From Mucilaginibacter endophyticus (GTDB lineage: Bacteria > Bacteroidota > Bacteroidia > Sphingobacteriales > Sphingobacteriaceae), in assembly GCF_003351025.1 (NCBI RefSeq), contig NZ_QPCG01000007.1, forward strand, positions 62,001 through 126,000: a stretch of DNA of 64,000 bases, in the 5' to 3' direction. Numbering within the stretch: position 1 is the stretch's first letter; each line of letters opens with the position of its first letter. Under the pieces are notes generated by a model. It saw only the letters and a list, made by a program, of their open reading frames with translations. It made no database searches and had not been told where the DNA came from. Positions 33,914 through 45,100 of this stretch are shown here, one piece after another. The translations under genes were made by a program, and so were the position numbers.

Positions 33914-35080
33914 ATGAAAAATACAGTTCAACTGCTAACCGGCTTTAGTGCCGCCTTAATTTTATTGTCGTCATGCGGCGGTGGTCAAAACCAGGGTGCC
34001 GCAATGGCCGCAGGTGGCCCGCAACCGCCACAGAGTTACCCGGTTTTTAAAATTAGTTTACATGATGCCACGCTGAACAACGAATATCCCGCTACACTAC
34101 AGGGGCAACAAAATATCGAAATCCGCCCAAAAGTTGATGGTTATGTCGACCAGATTTATATCGATGAAGGCAGCGTGGTAAAAAAAGGCCAGCTGCTTTT
34201 TAAGCTCAGCGCGCCACAATATGCGCAGGAAGTAAATACCGCCAATGCTGCCATCGCCACTGCAGAAGCTGATGTAAGCTCGGCCGAGTTACAGGTTAAC
34301 AAAACCAAGCCCCTGGTTGAAAAAGATATCATCAGCCACTATGAGCTTGAATCGGCCGAATACACTTTGAAAGCCCGCAAAGCCGCGCTTGCCCAGGCAA
34401 AAGCCAGTTTAGCCAATGCCAAAACCAATTTAGGTTATACTGTAATAACCAGCCCGGTTGATGGCGTAGTAGGAGCTATCCCTTACAAATTAGGTAGCCT
34501 CATTACCGGTTCAACAGCACAACCTTTAACAACGGTATCAAACATCGGCAAGGTATACGCTTACTTCGCCCTGAATGAAAAGCAGCTGCTTGATTTTTCA
34601 AGAACTGTAAAAGGCAGCACCATGAACGAGAAGCTGGCCAACACACCGCCCGTATCACTTGTATTGCCTGATGGCAGTACTTATGCCGAAAAAGGTAAAG
34701 TCGAAACCATTAGTGGGTTAATCAATACCGAAACCGGATCGGCAAGTTACAGGGCTACGTTCCCTAATCCCCTTGGTTTGATCCGCAGTGGTGGTAGTGC
34801 TACTATCCGTATCCCTCAAACTGTAAAAAACGCGGTGCTTATACCACAGAAAGCGTCTTACGAGCTGCAAGGAAAGCATTTTGTTTATGTGGTTGATGGA
34901 AAAGGCGCGGTTAAAAACACCGAGATCAAGGTTATGGATTTAACCGCGGGCCAGTTCTATGTAGTTACCGATGGCCTTAAAGCAGGCGATACCGTTGTTA
35001 CCGACGGCGCTGCTACTTTAAAGGATGGCGCGGTTATCAAACCTGAAGCACAGGAAATTGCGGCTAATTACGGAGAATAA
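33914..35080 (+). CDS. RND efflux periplasmic adaptor lipoprotein (second operon)
   Basis: The 388-residue membrane fusion protein has a lipobox (LILLSSC), then a Gly/Ala-rich linker. The lipoyl halves (IRPKVDGYVDQIYIDEGSVV and ITSPVDGVVGAIPYKLGSLI) flank an Ala-rich helical hairpin (about 85-160), followed by beta-barrel and membrane-proximal domains. The ATG at 33914 (MKNTVQLLTG) is chosen over 33869 because it gives the signal peptide. The permease gene starts 54 bp downstream. Confidence 0.93.
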   Translation: MKNTVQLLTGFSAALILLSSCGGGQNQGAAMAAGGPQPPQSYPVFKISLHDATLNNEYPATLQGQQNIEIRPKVDGYVDQIYIDEGSVVKKGQLLFKLSAPQYAQEVNTANAAIATAEADVSSAELQVNKTKPLVEKDIISHYELESAEYTLKARKAALAQAKASLANAKTNLGYTVITSPVDGVVGAIPYKLGSLITGSTAQPLTTVSNIGKVYAYFALNEKQLLDFSRTVKGSTMNEKLANTPPVSLVLPDGSTYAEKGKVETISGLINTETGSASYRATFPNPLGLIRSGGSATIRIPQTVKNAVLIPQKASYELQGKHFVYVVDGKGAVKNTEIKVMDLTAGQFYVVTDGLKAGDTVVTDGAATLKDGAVIKPEAQEIAANYGE

Positions 35081-35134
35081 AATAAATTTTATAGCAATAG
35101 CTGTGCTGTTTAGCCCGGCATCAACATAAATAAT

Positions 35135-38100
35135 ATGTTACGTACATTCATTGAAAGACCAGTGCTATCTACCGTAATATCGGTAATCATAGTAATACTG
35201 GGTATTTTGGGCCTTACAACATTGCCCATATCCCAATACCCTGATATAGCGCCGCCAACGGTGCAGGTATCAACATCATACCAGGGCGCCAATGCCGAGG
35301 TGGTGATGAAAAGTGTTATCGTTCCGCTTGAGGAGCAGATAAACGGTGTGGAAAACATGACCTACATGACCTCTACCGCCAGTAATGATGGTAGCGCTGC
35401 AATTACTGTTTACTTTAAACAAGGTACCGACCCCGATCTGGCTGCGGTAAACGTGCAGAACAGGGTATCAAAAGCTACCAGCTTACTTCCTGCCGAAGTA
35501 ACTAAGGCGGGTGTTACCACCAGTAAACGCCAAAGCAGTATGGTGATGGTGTTTTCCCTGTCGAGCGATAACAAAAGTTACGACGAGAAATTTCTGCAAA
35601 ACTACGCTAACATTAACCTGCTGCCGCAGATTAAGCGTATCAACGGCGTTGGTGACGCGTCGTCATTTGGTATACAGGATTACTCCATGCGTATTTGGTT
35701 AAAGCCAGATGTAATGGCCACCTATGGCCTTGTTCCCGATGATGTAAACAACGCCCTTGCCGAGCAAAATATTGAGGCTGCGCCGGGTAAGGTGGGCGAG
35801 AATGATAACCAGTCGTTCCAATATGTATTAAAATATAAAGGCCGATTGACAAGTGTGCCCGAGTTTGAGAACATCGTAATCCGTTCATCAACCAAAGGGC
35901 AGTTATTGCGTCTGAAAGATATAGCACGTGTAGAGCTTGGCGCGCAAAGTTATGCCAATGCTACTACCATGAACGGTAAGCCGGGCATAGCCATAGCCAT
36001 TTACCAAACAGCAGGTTCAAACGCGCACGAGTTAATCAAAAACTGTGAGCAAACTATTGAGGCCGCTTCAAAAACGTTCCCGGCGGGTATTAGCTATACG
36101 TCCCTTTTCAGCGCCAACGACTTTTTGGATGCCTCGATAGAAAAGGTAGTGCATACGCTTATCGAAGCCTTTGTGCTTGTATTTATCGTAGTGTTTATTT
36201 TCCTTCAGGATTTCCGTTCTACATTGATCCCAGCTATCGCTGTGCCGGTAGCTATTGTGGGTACGTTCTTCTTTTTACAATTGTTTGGTTTTACCATCAA
36301 CCTACTTACCCTGTTTGCCATGGTACTGGCTATCGGTATTGTGGTGGATGATGCCATTGTGGTGGTTGAGGCCGTGCATGCCAAGCTTGATCATGGGGCT
36401 AAATCGGCAAAGGCCGCTACCATCAGCGCCATGAATGATATCAGCGGGGCTATTGTATCCATCACTTTGGTAATGGCTGCGGTGTTTATCCCAGTTTCGT
36501 TTATCACAGGTTCAACCGGTGTGTTTTATAAGCAGTTTGGTTTAACGCTTGCTATCGCGATATTAATATCGGCAGTAAACGCTTTAACATTAAGCCCGGC
36601 CTTGTGCGCCTTGTTATTAAAACCGCATCCCGAAGGTGAACATCATAAAACAGGTTTTTTACAGCGGTTTTATAGTGCCTTTAACACCAGCTTTGATTCA
36701 CTTACCCGCAAGTATAAAAGGTCGGTAGGTTTTCTGGCGGCTAAAAAATGGCTTTCAATAGCAGGGATCCTGGTTTTTGCCGCGATATTCTGGTTTTTGC
36801 TCAAAACAACACCATCGGGCTTTGTGCCTAATGAAGACCAGGGCTTCATCATCGGCGACGTATCCTTGCCTCCTGCTGCATCATTAGAGCGTACTACCGA
36901 GGTTATCGATAAGGTATCAGGCATGGTACGGTCATTACCCGAGGTTGAATCGGTGATCAGGGTTGCCGGGCAAGGCATTCTGAGCGGTGCGGGCGGTTCA
37001 TACGGTTTGATCATGATCAAGCTGAAACCATGGGATCAGCGTACAGCCAAAGGATCGGACGTGAACAGCGTTACCGGTAAACTTTTTGGGATGACCGCCG
37101 GGATCAAGGGCGCTACCATCCTGTTTTTTGCCCCGCCAACTTTGCAGGGTTTCGGTAACAGTAGTGGTTTCGAGTTCCAGGTACAGGACAAAACCGGCGG
37201 CGACATCGTGAAATTTGCCGAAATAAACGGCAAATTTTTAGGAGCGTTAAATCAACGTCCCGAAATTCAATACGCCTCAACTTTCTTTAATACCAACTTC
37301 CCACAGTTTTTGGTTGATGTAAATGTGGCTAAATGTAAAGACGCGGGTATCACCGTAAATTCGGTACTGAGCGTTTTGCAGGGCTATTTCGGCGGTGTTT
37401 ATGCTTCTAACTTTAACGAGTTTGGTAAACAATATCGTGTAATGATCCAGGCTGATGCCGCATACAGGGGCACAACCGGTAGTTTGAACAATATGTATGT
37501 GCGTAACGCCAATAATACGATGGCGCCGATTTCGGAGTTTGTTACGCTGAAAAGGGTTTATGGTCCGGAGTCTATCAACCGCTTTAACTTGTTTACCTCT
37601 ATTTCGGTAACAGGTGCGCCAAAACCGGGCTTCAGTACCGGTGACGCTATTAAAGCCATACAAGAGGTAGGTGCTAAAACACTGCCTGCCGGTTATGGAT
37701 TTGAGTTTTCGGGCTTAACACGGGAGGAGATTGCCAGCGGCAGCCAAACCATTTTCATTTTTATGTTGTGTTTGGTGTTCGTGTACTTCCTGTTAAGTGC
37801 GCAATACGAAAGTTATATCCTGCCGTTCGCGGTACTGTTATCATTGCCGATTGGTTTGGCAGGCGCATTCATCTTCGCCCGCATCTTCGGGATCGAGAAT
37901 AATATCTACCTGCAAATCACGCTCATCATGCTTATTGGTCTGTTAGCTAAAAACGCCATCCTGATTGTTGAGTTTGCTGTAGCACGCAGGCGCAGCGGCG
38001 AAAGCATTGTACAGGCAGCTATTGATGGTTCGGTAGCACGTTTAAGACCTATTTTGATGACCTCTTTCGCGTTTATCCTCGGTTTGGTTCCGCTGATGCT

Positions 38101-38290
38101 TGCCTCTGGTGCAGGTGCCGAAGGTAACCGTTCGATAGGTTCGGGCGCTGTAGGGGGGATGTTGATTGGTACCATATTCGGTGTGTTTGTAATACCGGTA
38201 CTGTTCATCATTTTCCAATCGTTGCAGGAACGTATCAGCGGTACGCCAGCCGAACAGGAAATAGAAGTTGAAGAGGAAACACTGGCCTGA
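35135..38290 (+). CDS. RND multidrug efflux permease (HAE1/AcrB type, second operon)
   Basis: The 1051-residue transporter has the usual 12-TM layout. The TM4 motif GIVVDDAIVVVEAVH carries both relay aspartates (Asp405 and Asp406), and the TM10 lysine is in GLLAKNAILIVEFA. The TM1 segment IERPVLSTVISVII and the periplasmic PPTLQGFGNSSGFEFQVQD stretch place it with the pump at 23082-26246, its paralogue in the window. The N-terminal 400 residues are similar, but the extreme C-terminus is a distinct acidic tail (EQEIEVEEETLA). It is expected to expel hydrophobic compounds to the outside together with its neighbours. Confidence 0.95.
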   Translation: MLRTFIERPVLSTVISVIIVILGILGLTTLPISQYPDIAPPTVQVSTSYQGANAEVVMKSVIVPLEEQINGVENMTYMTSTASNDGSAAITVYFKQGTDPDLAAVNVQNRVSKATSLLPAEVTKAGVTTSKRQSSMVMVFSLSSDNKSYDEKFLQNYANINLLPQIKRINGVGDASSFGIQDYSMRIWLKPDVMATYGLVPDDVNNALAEQNIEAAPGKVGENDNQSFQYVLKYKGRLTSVPEFENIVIRSSTKGQLLRLKDIARVELGAQSYANATTMNGKPGIAIAIYQTAGSNAHELIKNCEQTIEAASKTFPAGISYTSLFSANDFLDASIEKVVHTLIEAFVLVFIVVFIFLQDFRSTLIPAIAVPVAIVGTFFFLQLFGFTINLLTLFAMVLAIGIVVDDAIVVVEAVHAKLDHGAKSAKAATISAMNDISGAIVSITLVMAAVFIPVSFITGSTGVFYKQFGLTLAIAILISAVNALTLSPALCALLLKPHPEGEHHKTGFLQRFYSAFNTSFDSLTRKYKRSVGFLAAKKWLSIAGILVFAAIFWFLLKTTPSGFVPNEDQGFIIGDVSLPPAASLERTTEVIDKVSGMVRSLPEVESVIRVAGQGILSGAGGSYGLIMIKLKPWDQRTAKGSDVNSVTGKLFGMTAGIKGATILFFAPPTLQGFGNSSGFEFQVQDKTGGDIVKFAEINGKFLGALNQRPEIQYASTFFNTNFPQFLVDVNVAKCKDAGITVNSVLSVLQGYFGGVYASNFNEFGKQYRVMIQADAAYRGTTGSLNNMYVRNANNTMAPISEFVTLKRVYGPESINRFNLFTSISVTGAPKPGFSTGDAIKAIQEVGAKTLPAGYGFEFSGLTREEIASGSQTIFIFMLCLVFVYFLLSAQYESYILPFAVLLSLPIGLAGAFIFARIFGIENNIYLQITLIMLIGLLAKNAILIVEFAVARRRSGESIVQAAIDGSVARLRPILMTSFAFILGLVPLMLASGAGAEGNRSIGSGAVGGMLIGTIFGVFVIPVLFIIFQSLQERISGTPAEQEIEVEEETLA

Positions 38291-38327
38291 TAGCTAAAAT
38301 TTTAAGAAACAATTAAGAAGCAACAAA

Positions 38328-39737
38328 ATGATCCATTCATATAAACGACAAATATTGGCTACGTTGGCAGCAACGGCGGTATTTGCATCGTGTGTTACAA
38401 AAAAATACCAGCAGCCGGTAGTAAATACCGATAAGCTTTACCGGGATACCGCCATTACCGATACCACATCAATGGCCAATATGCCGATGAACCAGTTGTT
38501 TTCGGATACGGTACTGGTAAACCTGATCCAGGAAGGATTGCGCGAAAACCTTGATCTGAAAACTGCCGTACAGCGCATCAATGAAGCACAGGCTACATTT
38601 AATCAAAGCAAGGCGGCCTACCTGCCAAGCCTGGATGGAAGTATCACCGGTACAAGGGCAAAAACATCGGCGGCAAGCTTGAATTTTCCGCCGGAGTTTG
38701 CCAGTTCCTTCAACCTGAAAACTACAACTTACCAGGCGGCCTTAAGCACAAGTTGGGAAGCCGATATCTGGGGTAAGCTAAGCAGTGCTAAAAGGGCTGC
38801 GTTGGCTTCATTATTACAAAGCGATGCCGCTAAAAGAGCTGTTCAAACCCAGTTGGTGGCAGATATTGCCAATGCTTATTATAACCTGCTGGCGCTTGAT
38901 CAGCAACTGGCTATTACCGAGCAAACGCTTGCTATCAGGGTAAAGGATGTAGAAACAGTAAAAGCCTTGAAAGAGGGTGCCGTAGTAAACGGCGCGGCTG
39001 TTGTACAAAGCGAAGCTAACCGCTATGCGGCTGAGGTTACTATTCCCGACCTGAAACAAAGCATCCGCGAAGCTGAGAATGCACTGAGCATTTTATTGGC
39101 AAGGGCCCCGGGCACCATCAAGCGTACAAGCCTGAACGACCAGAAACCGGTTGCGGATCTGAAAACAGGAATCCCGTCGCAATTGCTGAAAAACCGCCCG
39201 GATGTGCAACAGGCCGAGTTTGCGTTCAGAAGTGCCTTTGAAAACACTAACCTGGCGCGTACTTATTTTTATCCGCAGCTTACCATTACCGGGCAGGGCG
39301 GTTTATCAACCCTGCAGCTGAAGAATTTCTTCGATCATTCTATCTTTTACAATTTTGTTGGCGGAATTACCCAACCTATTTTTAATAAAGGCCAAAACCG
39401 GGCCCGTTTAAGAACAGCCCAGGCTCAGCAACAGGAAGCTTACTATGCTTTTCAAAAATCGTTGTTGACGGCAGGGCAGGAGGTAACCAACGCGTTATTC
39501 TCTTATCAAAATGCCGTTGCTAAGCAAGGCTCAAGGGCCAAGCAGTTGCTGGCACTCGAAAAATCGGTTGATTATACCAAGGAATTGCTTCGTTACAGTT
39601 CGGCTACTAATTATACCGATGTTTTAACTTCCGAACAAAGTTTGCTGGCTGCCCAGTTAAGCAGTGTTAATGATCGTTTGCAGGAACTGCAATCAATTGT
39701 TAACCTTTACCGCGCTTTGGGTGGCGGTTGGAAATAG
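38328..39737 (+). CDS. RND efflux outer-membrane factor (NodT/TolC-like, second operon)
   Basis: The 469-residue outer-membrane channel has a signal peptide ending in AVFASC (lipobox-like, Cys22) and two efflux-channel repeats (LVNLIQEGLRENLDLKTAVQ, LLKNRPDVQQAEFAFR, LRYSSATNYTDVLTSEQSLL) and ends LYRALGGGWK. It is 37 bp after the permease and ends at a strong terminator, closing the operon. Confidence 0.94.
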   Translation: MIHSYKRQILATLAATAVFASCVTKKYQQPVVNTDKLYRDTAITDTTSMANMPMNQLFSDTVLVNLIQEGLRENLDLKTAVQRINEAQATFNQSKAAYLPSLDGSITGTRAKTSAASLNFPPEFASSFNLKTTTYQAALSTSWEADIWGKLSSAKRAALASLLQSDAAKRAVQTQLVADIANAYYNLLALDQQLAITEQTLAIRVKDVETVKALKEGAVVNGAAVVQSEANRYAAEVTIPDLKQSIREAENALSILLARAPGTIKRTSLNDQKPVADLKTGIPSQLLKNRPDVQQAEFAFRSAFENTNLARTYFYPQLTITGQGGLSTLQLKNFFDHSIFYNFVGGITQPIFNKGQNRARLRTAQAQQQEAYYAFQKSLLTAGQEVTNALFSYQNAVAKQGSRAKQLLALEKSVDYTKELLRYSSATNYTDVLTSEQSLLAAQLSSVNDRLQELQSIVNLYRALGGGWK

Positions 39738-39764
39738 AACAATAGTTTTAATCCCCTGTTAATC

Positions 39765-39797
39765 AAGAAGCCCGGTTTGCGCCGGGCTTCTTTTTTT
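39765..39797 (+). terminator. Terminator of the second RND operon
   Basis: AAGAAGCCCGG (39765-39775) pairs with 39782-39792, 6-nt loop, then a T-run to 39797: a textbook intrinsic terminator 27 bp after the stop codon. Confidence 0.9.
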
Positions 39798-39958
39798 GCC
39801 GTGGTGATTTTGACATATTTTGAAGTTGTTTAAACATTTATTATCTATGCTGACTAATTGATATTTATAAAAGCCTGTTACAATGCTAAACCTATAGTCA
39901 TAATTGTAATTTGATTGTGATTAATTGTTTATTAATGAGTAAATTAAAGCATAATATG

Positions 39959-39972
39959 CTTGTAGCTACAAG
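39959..39972. promoter_or_regulatory. Palindrome just before the tandem TetR genes
   Basis: CTTGTAGCTACAAG is a perfect 14-bp palindrome ending 8 nt before the ATG at 39981, a position suited to an autoregulatory operator. Confidence 0.5.
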
Positions 39973-39980
39973 GTTAAACC

Positions 39981-40580
39981 ATGGGAAGTAAAGAACGGAT
40001 ATTAAGGCAAAAGGACGATACCCGCCGAAGGATACTGGACGCAGCGTTGGATATGATTAAGTGTGAGGGGTGCGATTCATTGAGTATGCGGAAACTTGCC
40101 GATAATATTGAATACACCGCCCCCGCCATTTACGAGTATTTTGAAAATAAAGACGCGCTGTATGTAGAACTTGCGCGTACTGGTCACCTGAAATTGGTTG
40201 CCATGGTTAAAATAGCCAAAGATGCGCATACCGGAGCGGCACAGCAAATGGAAGCCATGTGGCTGGCTTACTGGAGTTTTGCAATTACTTATAAAGAGCT
40301 TTATCAGCTGATGTTTGCCGTTGGAACCGGCTGTTGCCCGGTAGAAAACCGGATTGGCGAAGCGAAGCTATTTCCTGAGATGGTTTCGGATGTGATACGG
40401 ATGCTTTATTTACCCCACGAAGCAAGTGACGAGGAAGTTCAAAAAAAATACTATACCTATTGGGCTATAATTCATGGTTTGATAGCTATTAATATGATCC
40501 AGCTTACGCAAGATGAGAAAATGAACCAGGAGATCCTAATCGATGCCATCAAGGGGATCAATGCGCTGATAACAGGATAA
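39981..40580 (+). CDS. TetR-family transcriptional regulator (first of a tandem pair)
   Basis: The 199-residue protein has a TetR helix-turn-helix (ILDAALDMIKCEGCDSLSMR, then KLADNIEYTAPAIYEYFENK) and a helical C-terminal domain with a WHG-like stretch (YTYWAIIHGLIAINMIQL). It includes a CC pair (GTGCCPVENR) in the ligand domain. It is followed after only a few bases by a second TetR gene and is about 240 bp downstream of the second efflux operon. A palindrome directly upstream suggests self-repression. Confidence 0.9.
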   Translation: MGSKERILRQKDDTRRRILDAALDMIKCEGCDSLSMRKLADNIEYTAPAIYEYFENKDALYVELARTGHLKLVAMVKIAKDAHTGAAQQMEAMWLAYWSFAITYKELYQLMFAVGTGCCPVENRIGEAKLFPEMVSDVIRMLYLPHEASDEEVQKKYYTYWAIIHGLIAINMIQLTQDEKMNQEILIDAIKGINALITG

Positions 40581-40584
40581 AGTG

Positions 40585-41181
40585 ATGATTGATAAGGAAC
40601 GGGTTTTAATTGGGAGCGAAGAGCTTTTTCTAAAGGCAGGTATAAAAAGTATTACTATGGATGATATCGCCCGCCATCTGGGCATCTCCAAAAAAACAAT
40701 CTATCAGCATTTCAGGGATAAGAATGATCTGGTTACGGCGCTGGTGAAAAAGCGGCTTGCAGATGATGAGGCGATGCTTTGTGCTATTATAAGTGATGCC
40801 GGCAATGTGATGGATGAGATGGTTGAGCTGACCAAATGTACAGGCGAGATCTTTTCAAGGGTAAACCCTGCTGTATTGTTCGATTTGCAGAAGTACCATC
40901 ATGAAGGCTGGATGCTCTATCTGAAATTTAAAACAGGCTTCATGGTCAATATCATCGAGAAGCTGTTGAAAAAAGGTATCGATCAGGGTTACATCCGCCC
41001 GGAAATTGACGCCAGGATAATAGCCATCATGCGTGTAAACCAGATTGAGCTTGGGTTTAACTCATCTATCTATCCTCATAACGAGTTTAATTTGTGGGAT
41101 GTACAGCTACAGCTTTTAAACCATTTTAATTATGGCGTTTGCACCATAAAAGGTATAACAGTGTTAAACAATCCCGATTAA
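40585..41181 (+). CDS. TetR-family transcriptional regulator (second of a tandem pair)
   Basis: The 198-residue protein has a TetR helix-turn-helix (LIGSEELFLKAGIKSITMDD, then IARHLGISKKTIYQHFRDK) and a C-terminal helical domain. A GTG at 40582 is an alternative start. It lies 4 bp after the preceding TetR gene, so the two form an operon. The two proteins differ clearly in their ligand domains and are not a recent duplication. It converges with rpiA; their stop codons are only a couple of bases apart. Confidence 0.9.
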   Translation: MIDKERVLIGSEELFLKAGIKSITMDDIARHLGISKKTIYQHFRDKNDLVTALVKKRLADDEAMLCAIISDAGNVMDEMVELTKCTGEIFSRVNPAVLFDLQKYHHEGWMLYLKFKTGFMVNIIEKLLKKGIDQGYIRPEIDARIIAIMRVNQIELGFNSSIYPHNEFNLWDVQLQLLNHFNYGVCTIKGITVLNNPD

Positions 41182-41183
41182 GT

Positions 41184-41873
41184 TTATCGTTGAGGTAAAA
41201 TGGTTTTGATGCCGTTCTCTCCCGCAATAATTGCCCTGCTTGCTATCTGGTAAAATAAAGAGTGCTCCACAACACCCGGTATCATTTTTACAAGCGTATT
41301 TAAATGGGCAGGCTCAGGCAATTCGGTAAATAGTACATCTACAAGCATATTGCCATTGTCTGATATCAGCGCGCCATCTTTTTGAGTGCTCATGCGTTGT
41401 GTAAGCGTAGCAGATGGGAAAAGCGCGTTTAGCTTTGCCAATACAATTTGTAAGGCTTGTGGCAGGATCTCGATAACAAGCGGATAAGTTGCATTAAGCT
41501 GAGGCGAAAATTTTCCTTCATCGCCCAGCAAAATAAATTCCTGTGCCATGGAAGCCAGTATCTTTTCGGTAGTATGGATACCGCCGCCGCTTTTCAGGGC
41601 ATTCAGTTCACTGTCAAATTGGTCGCAGCCGTCAAAGTAGATATCTAATTTATGAAGCAAGGCCGGCGACTGGATCCGTAAGCCGTGTTTGCTTAATAAT
41701 TGGGTTGTTTTAAATGATGATGATGTAAATGTTAATGAAGCCGCAAGCTCAGGGTTTTGAGCCAGCATATTAACCAGGTGTGCTATGGTGCTTCCGGCTC
41801 CTAAACCTATAGTTTGGTTGGGCCTTATTAAGGTTAAAGCGGCTTTTGCTGCTTCCAGTTTGTAATCAATCAT
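41184..41873 (-). CDS. rpiA: Ribose-5-phosphate isomerase A
   Basis: The roughly 229-residue enzyme interconverts ribose-5-phosphate and ribulose-5-phosphate in the pentose phosphate pathway. The phosphate-binding loop IGLGAGSTIAHLV is near the N-terminus, with DGCDQFDSELNALKSGGGIH containing the catalytic Asp residues, and the ILASMAQEFILLGDEGKF segment. The chosen ATG (41873, MIDYKLEAAKAAL) is 6 codons inside the longest frame, which opens with GTG. Confidence 0.92.
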   Translation of the reverse strand: MIDYKLEAAKAALTLIRPNQTIGLGAGSTIAHLVNMLAQNPELAASLTFTSSSFKTTQLLSKHGLRIQSPALLHKLDIYFDGCDQFDSELNALKSGGGIHTTEKILASMAQEFILLGDEGKFSPQLNATYPLVIEILPQALQIVLAKLNALFPSATLTQRMSTQKDGALISDNGNMLVDVLFTELPEPAHLNTLVKMIPGVVEHSLFYQIASRAIIAGENGIKTILPQR

Positions 41874-42101
41874 GGCGCTAAGATACAGCACCAGCCGCTA
41901 ATAACCCCCGTCAAATTATTCTTTTAGTCGTCTATGCCCTCCCACAAATATTGGGTATGATGGGCTGATATTGCATATGTTTTCATGTTGGTGTTTCTAA
42001 TTATTATTTTATTATTCTGTACTGTTTTAACGATCTCGGCAGCTGTTTTATTCGTCCTATATTAATGCAGACGAATCAGCCATAAAAACATTTTAAATTT
42101 T

Positions 42102-45100
42102 TTATTTAAAATTTCGTCCCTTGTGAAATACCTCTTTTTGCTTGCTTTGCTGAACCTGTCCTTTGTTTGATCCTGCCGGATAAGGCGCGGTTGTTTCGTC
42201 GCTGCGGGATAAGGTCATTACCGGCTGGTCGTCATTACCAACGGTTGTAAGTGTGCTCAACAGCTTTGATAAATTAAAACAGCGCCGTATAATAACGTGG
42301 ATCACCTTGCCCTCAATCTGTAACACACCTTCAACCATGAGTAAGCGTGACTGGACAATATCTTTGCGGTATTTGTCAAAGATCTTTTCCCAGGCAACCA
42401 GGTTGGCAAATCCTGTTTCATCTTCAATGGTGATAAATAAAATGCCCTTGGCAGTGCCAGGCCTTTGCCGTACAGTTACCAAACCGGCAACTTTTATCTT
42501 ATCCCCGTTTTTAAGGTTCGGCAGTTCGGCAGTCGGGGTTACTTGCAGCATATCAAGTTGTTGTCGTAAAAAACTAACCGGGTGTGCCTTAACAGATAAA
42601 CCGGTGGCCGCATAATCCTGTACCACATGCTCGGCCTGGGTCATAAACGGCAAGCTGATCTGGGTTTCTTTAGTACTTTCAGATGGTTGCCCGGCAAAAA
42701 GGCCTATTGGTTTATCGCTGAGTGCCGGTACTTCCCACAGTGCAGCACGACGATCAAGGCTTAAGGACCTGAAGGCATCAGCATCGGTAAGTTTTTCAAT
42801 CTGGGTTTGCGGCACGCCGGAATCGCTTAAATGACTGATACTGGTATATCCTATACCGCGGCCGGCAATGAGCGCCTGCATATCATCTTCATTAAGGCCT
42901 TTAACCTGCCTGAAACCTAAGCGCAATGCCCGGTATGCGCCGTCTTGTTCTTCAAGAGTATTATCCCAAAATGAGTGGTTAATATCTACAGGCCTCACTA
43001 CTACGCCATGCCTTTCGGCATCTATTACAATTTGGGCCGGCTGATAAAAACCCATTGGCTGGCTATTTAACAAGGTAGCCGCAAATACATCAGGGTAATG
43101 GTATTTAAGCCATGAAGAGATATAAACCAAATGCGCAAATGATGCCGCATGGCTTTCGGGGAAGCCATAGCTGCCGAAACCTTCCAACTGTTTAAAAATG
43201 CGATGGGCAAAGTCTTCTTCGTATCCCCTTCTTGTCATACCATCAACCAGTTTTTGCCGAAACTGGCTTACCAAACCTTTAGCTTTAAAAGTGGCCATGC
43301 TCCGGCGTAGCTGATCGGCTTCGGCTGCGGTAAACTCGGCTGCTACCATGGCTATTTCCATGGCCTGTTCCTGAAACAGGGGCACCCCTTTGGTTCGGCC
43401 CAGTATTTTCCGTAATTCTTCTTTGGGATAACTTTCTTCTTCTATTCCATCACGACGCCTTAAGTAAGGATGAACCATATCGCCCTGGATAGGGCCGGGG
43501 CGTACAATGGCAACCTCTATCACCAGGTCATAATATTCCCTCGGTTTAAGTCTTGGCAGCATAGACATTTGCGCGCGGCTTTCTATCTGGAAAACGCCCA
43601 GCGTATCGGCATCACAAATCATATCGTAAACTTTCGGGTCTTCACGCGGAACGTTCTTTAAATCATAGGTTTCGCCATAATGCTGTTTAATGAGGTCAAA
43701 ACTTTTGCGGATACAGGTAAGCATACCTAAGCCAAGTACATCAACCTTCAGAATGCCGAGAGCTTCCAGATCATCTTTGTTCCATTCCAGTTGGGTTCGG
43801 TCTTCCATGCGGGCATTCATCACCGGGCATATATCCGATAGTTTGCCCTGGGTAATAACAAAGCCACCCGTATGCTGCCCCAACTGGCGCGGAAAGCCCA
43901 TCAACTGTTCGGTAAGTAACAATACTTTATGCAAGGCCTTATCATCTGGGTTAAGTCCCTGATCAATGATCCTTTGCCGGTCAAATGCCTCTTCCGAAAA
44001 ATCCCAGATGGCACCCGACAAGCGGTTAATGGTATCTACCGATAAGCCCATAGCCTTGCCAACATCACGAATAGCGCCCTTGTGCCGCTCCTGTGTAACG
44101 GTAGCTACAATGGCCGATCGGTCACGACCGTACTCGCTGTAAATCCATTGGATGATCTCTTCGCGACGTTCGTGTTCAAAATCCACATCAATATCCGGCC
44201 ATTCATCACGCGCATCAGACATGAAACGGGAGAAAAGTAATTGCGTTTGAGTAGGATCGACAGCGGTAATAGCTAAGCAGTAACATACCGTAGAATTAGC
44301 CGCCGAGCCACGTCCCTGGTAAAGTATACCCAACTCTGCCGCTTTGCGGGTATACCTGTAAACCCTTAAAAAATATGGGGCTAAACGTTTCCGCTCAATA
44401 AAGGCGAGCTCAAATTCTATTTGTTGTTTAATGCTATCGGGTACATTATTGTTGTACCGTTGCCGGGCGCCTTTCCAGGTGAATTTGGTTAACCGCTGTT
44501 GAGGACTAAGGCCATCGGTATTGGGTTCTTCGGGTTCAATGTACTTAAGGGTATCTAATGAAAACTGGCAGGCTTCGGCTATTTCGGCGGTGCGGGCTAT
44601 GGCATCAGGATACTGGCGAAACAGGCGCTCCATTTCATCCGGGCTTTTTAAATACCTTTCGGCGTTGGCATTGAGTTTAAAACCGGCATTATGAATGGTA
44701 CATTTTTCACGCACACAGGTAACAACGTCCTGCAGCTGCCTGCGGGCTGCTTCATGGTAATGTACATCGTTGGTAGCCACAATGGGTACGCCCGATTGTG
44801 CCAGCCTGTGAAGCCGTTTACCGTCATCAATATTATAAGCACGTGAGGCGGCAAGATAAAGTTCATGCCCAAAAGCTTCCTGGTACTCTTTTAAATCGGT
44901 TTTGAAAGTTTCGTCAAAATCAAAGCGACTGTTTAGCGATTCGGGAGGTACTGCTATGAACTTGATGCCTTTAGCATATTCATATACATCTTGCTTGTAC
45001 AAATGGCACTGGCCTTTTTCGGCCCGGAGGTTTCCCCGGGTAAGCAGCCCGGAAAGGCGCGACCATGCATCCATATCTGTTGGATAAGCAAGCAGGCTGG

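Noticed and set aside
41874..42101. Small gene between rpiA and dnaE2
   Set aside because: No frame with a plausible start and protein-like sequence was seen in the 228-bp gap.
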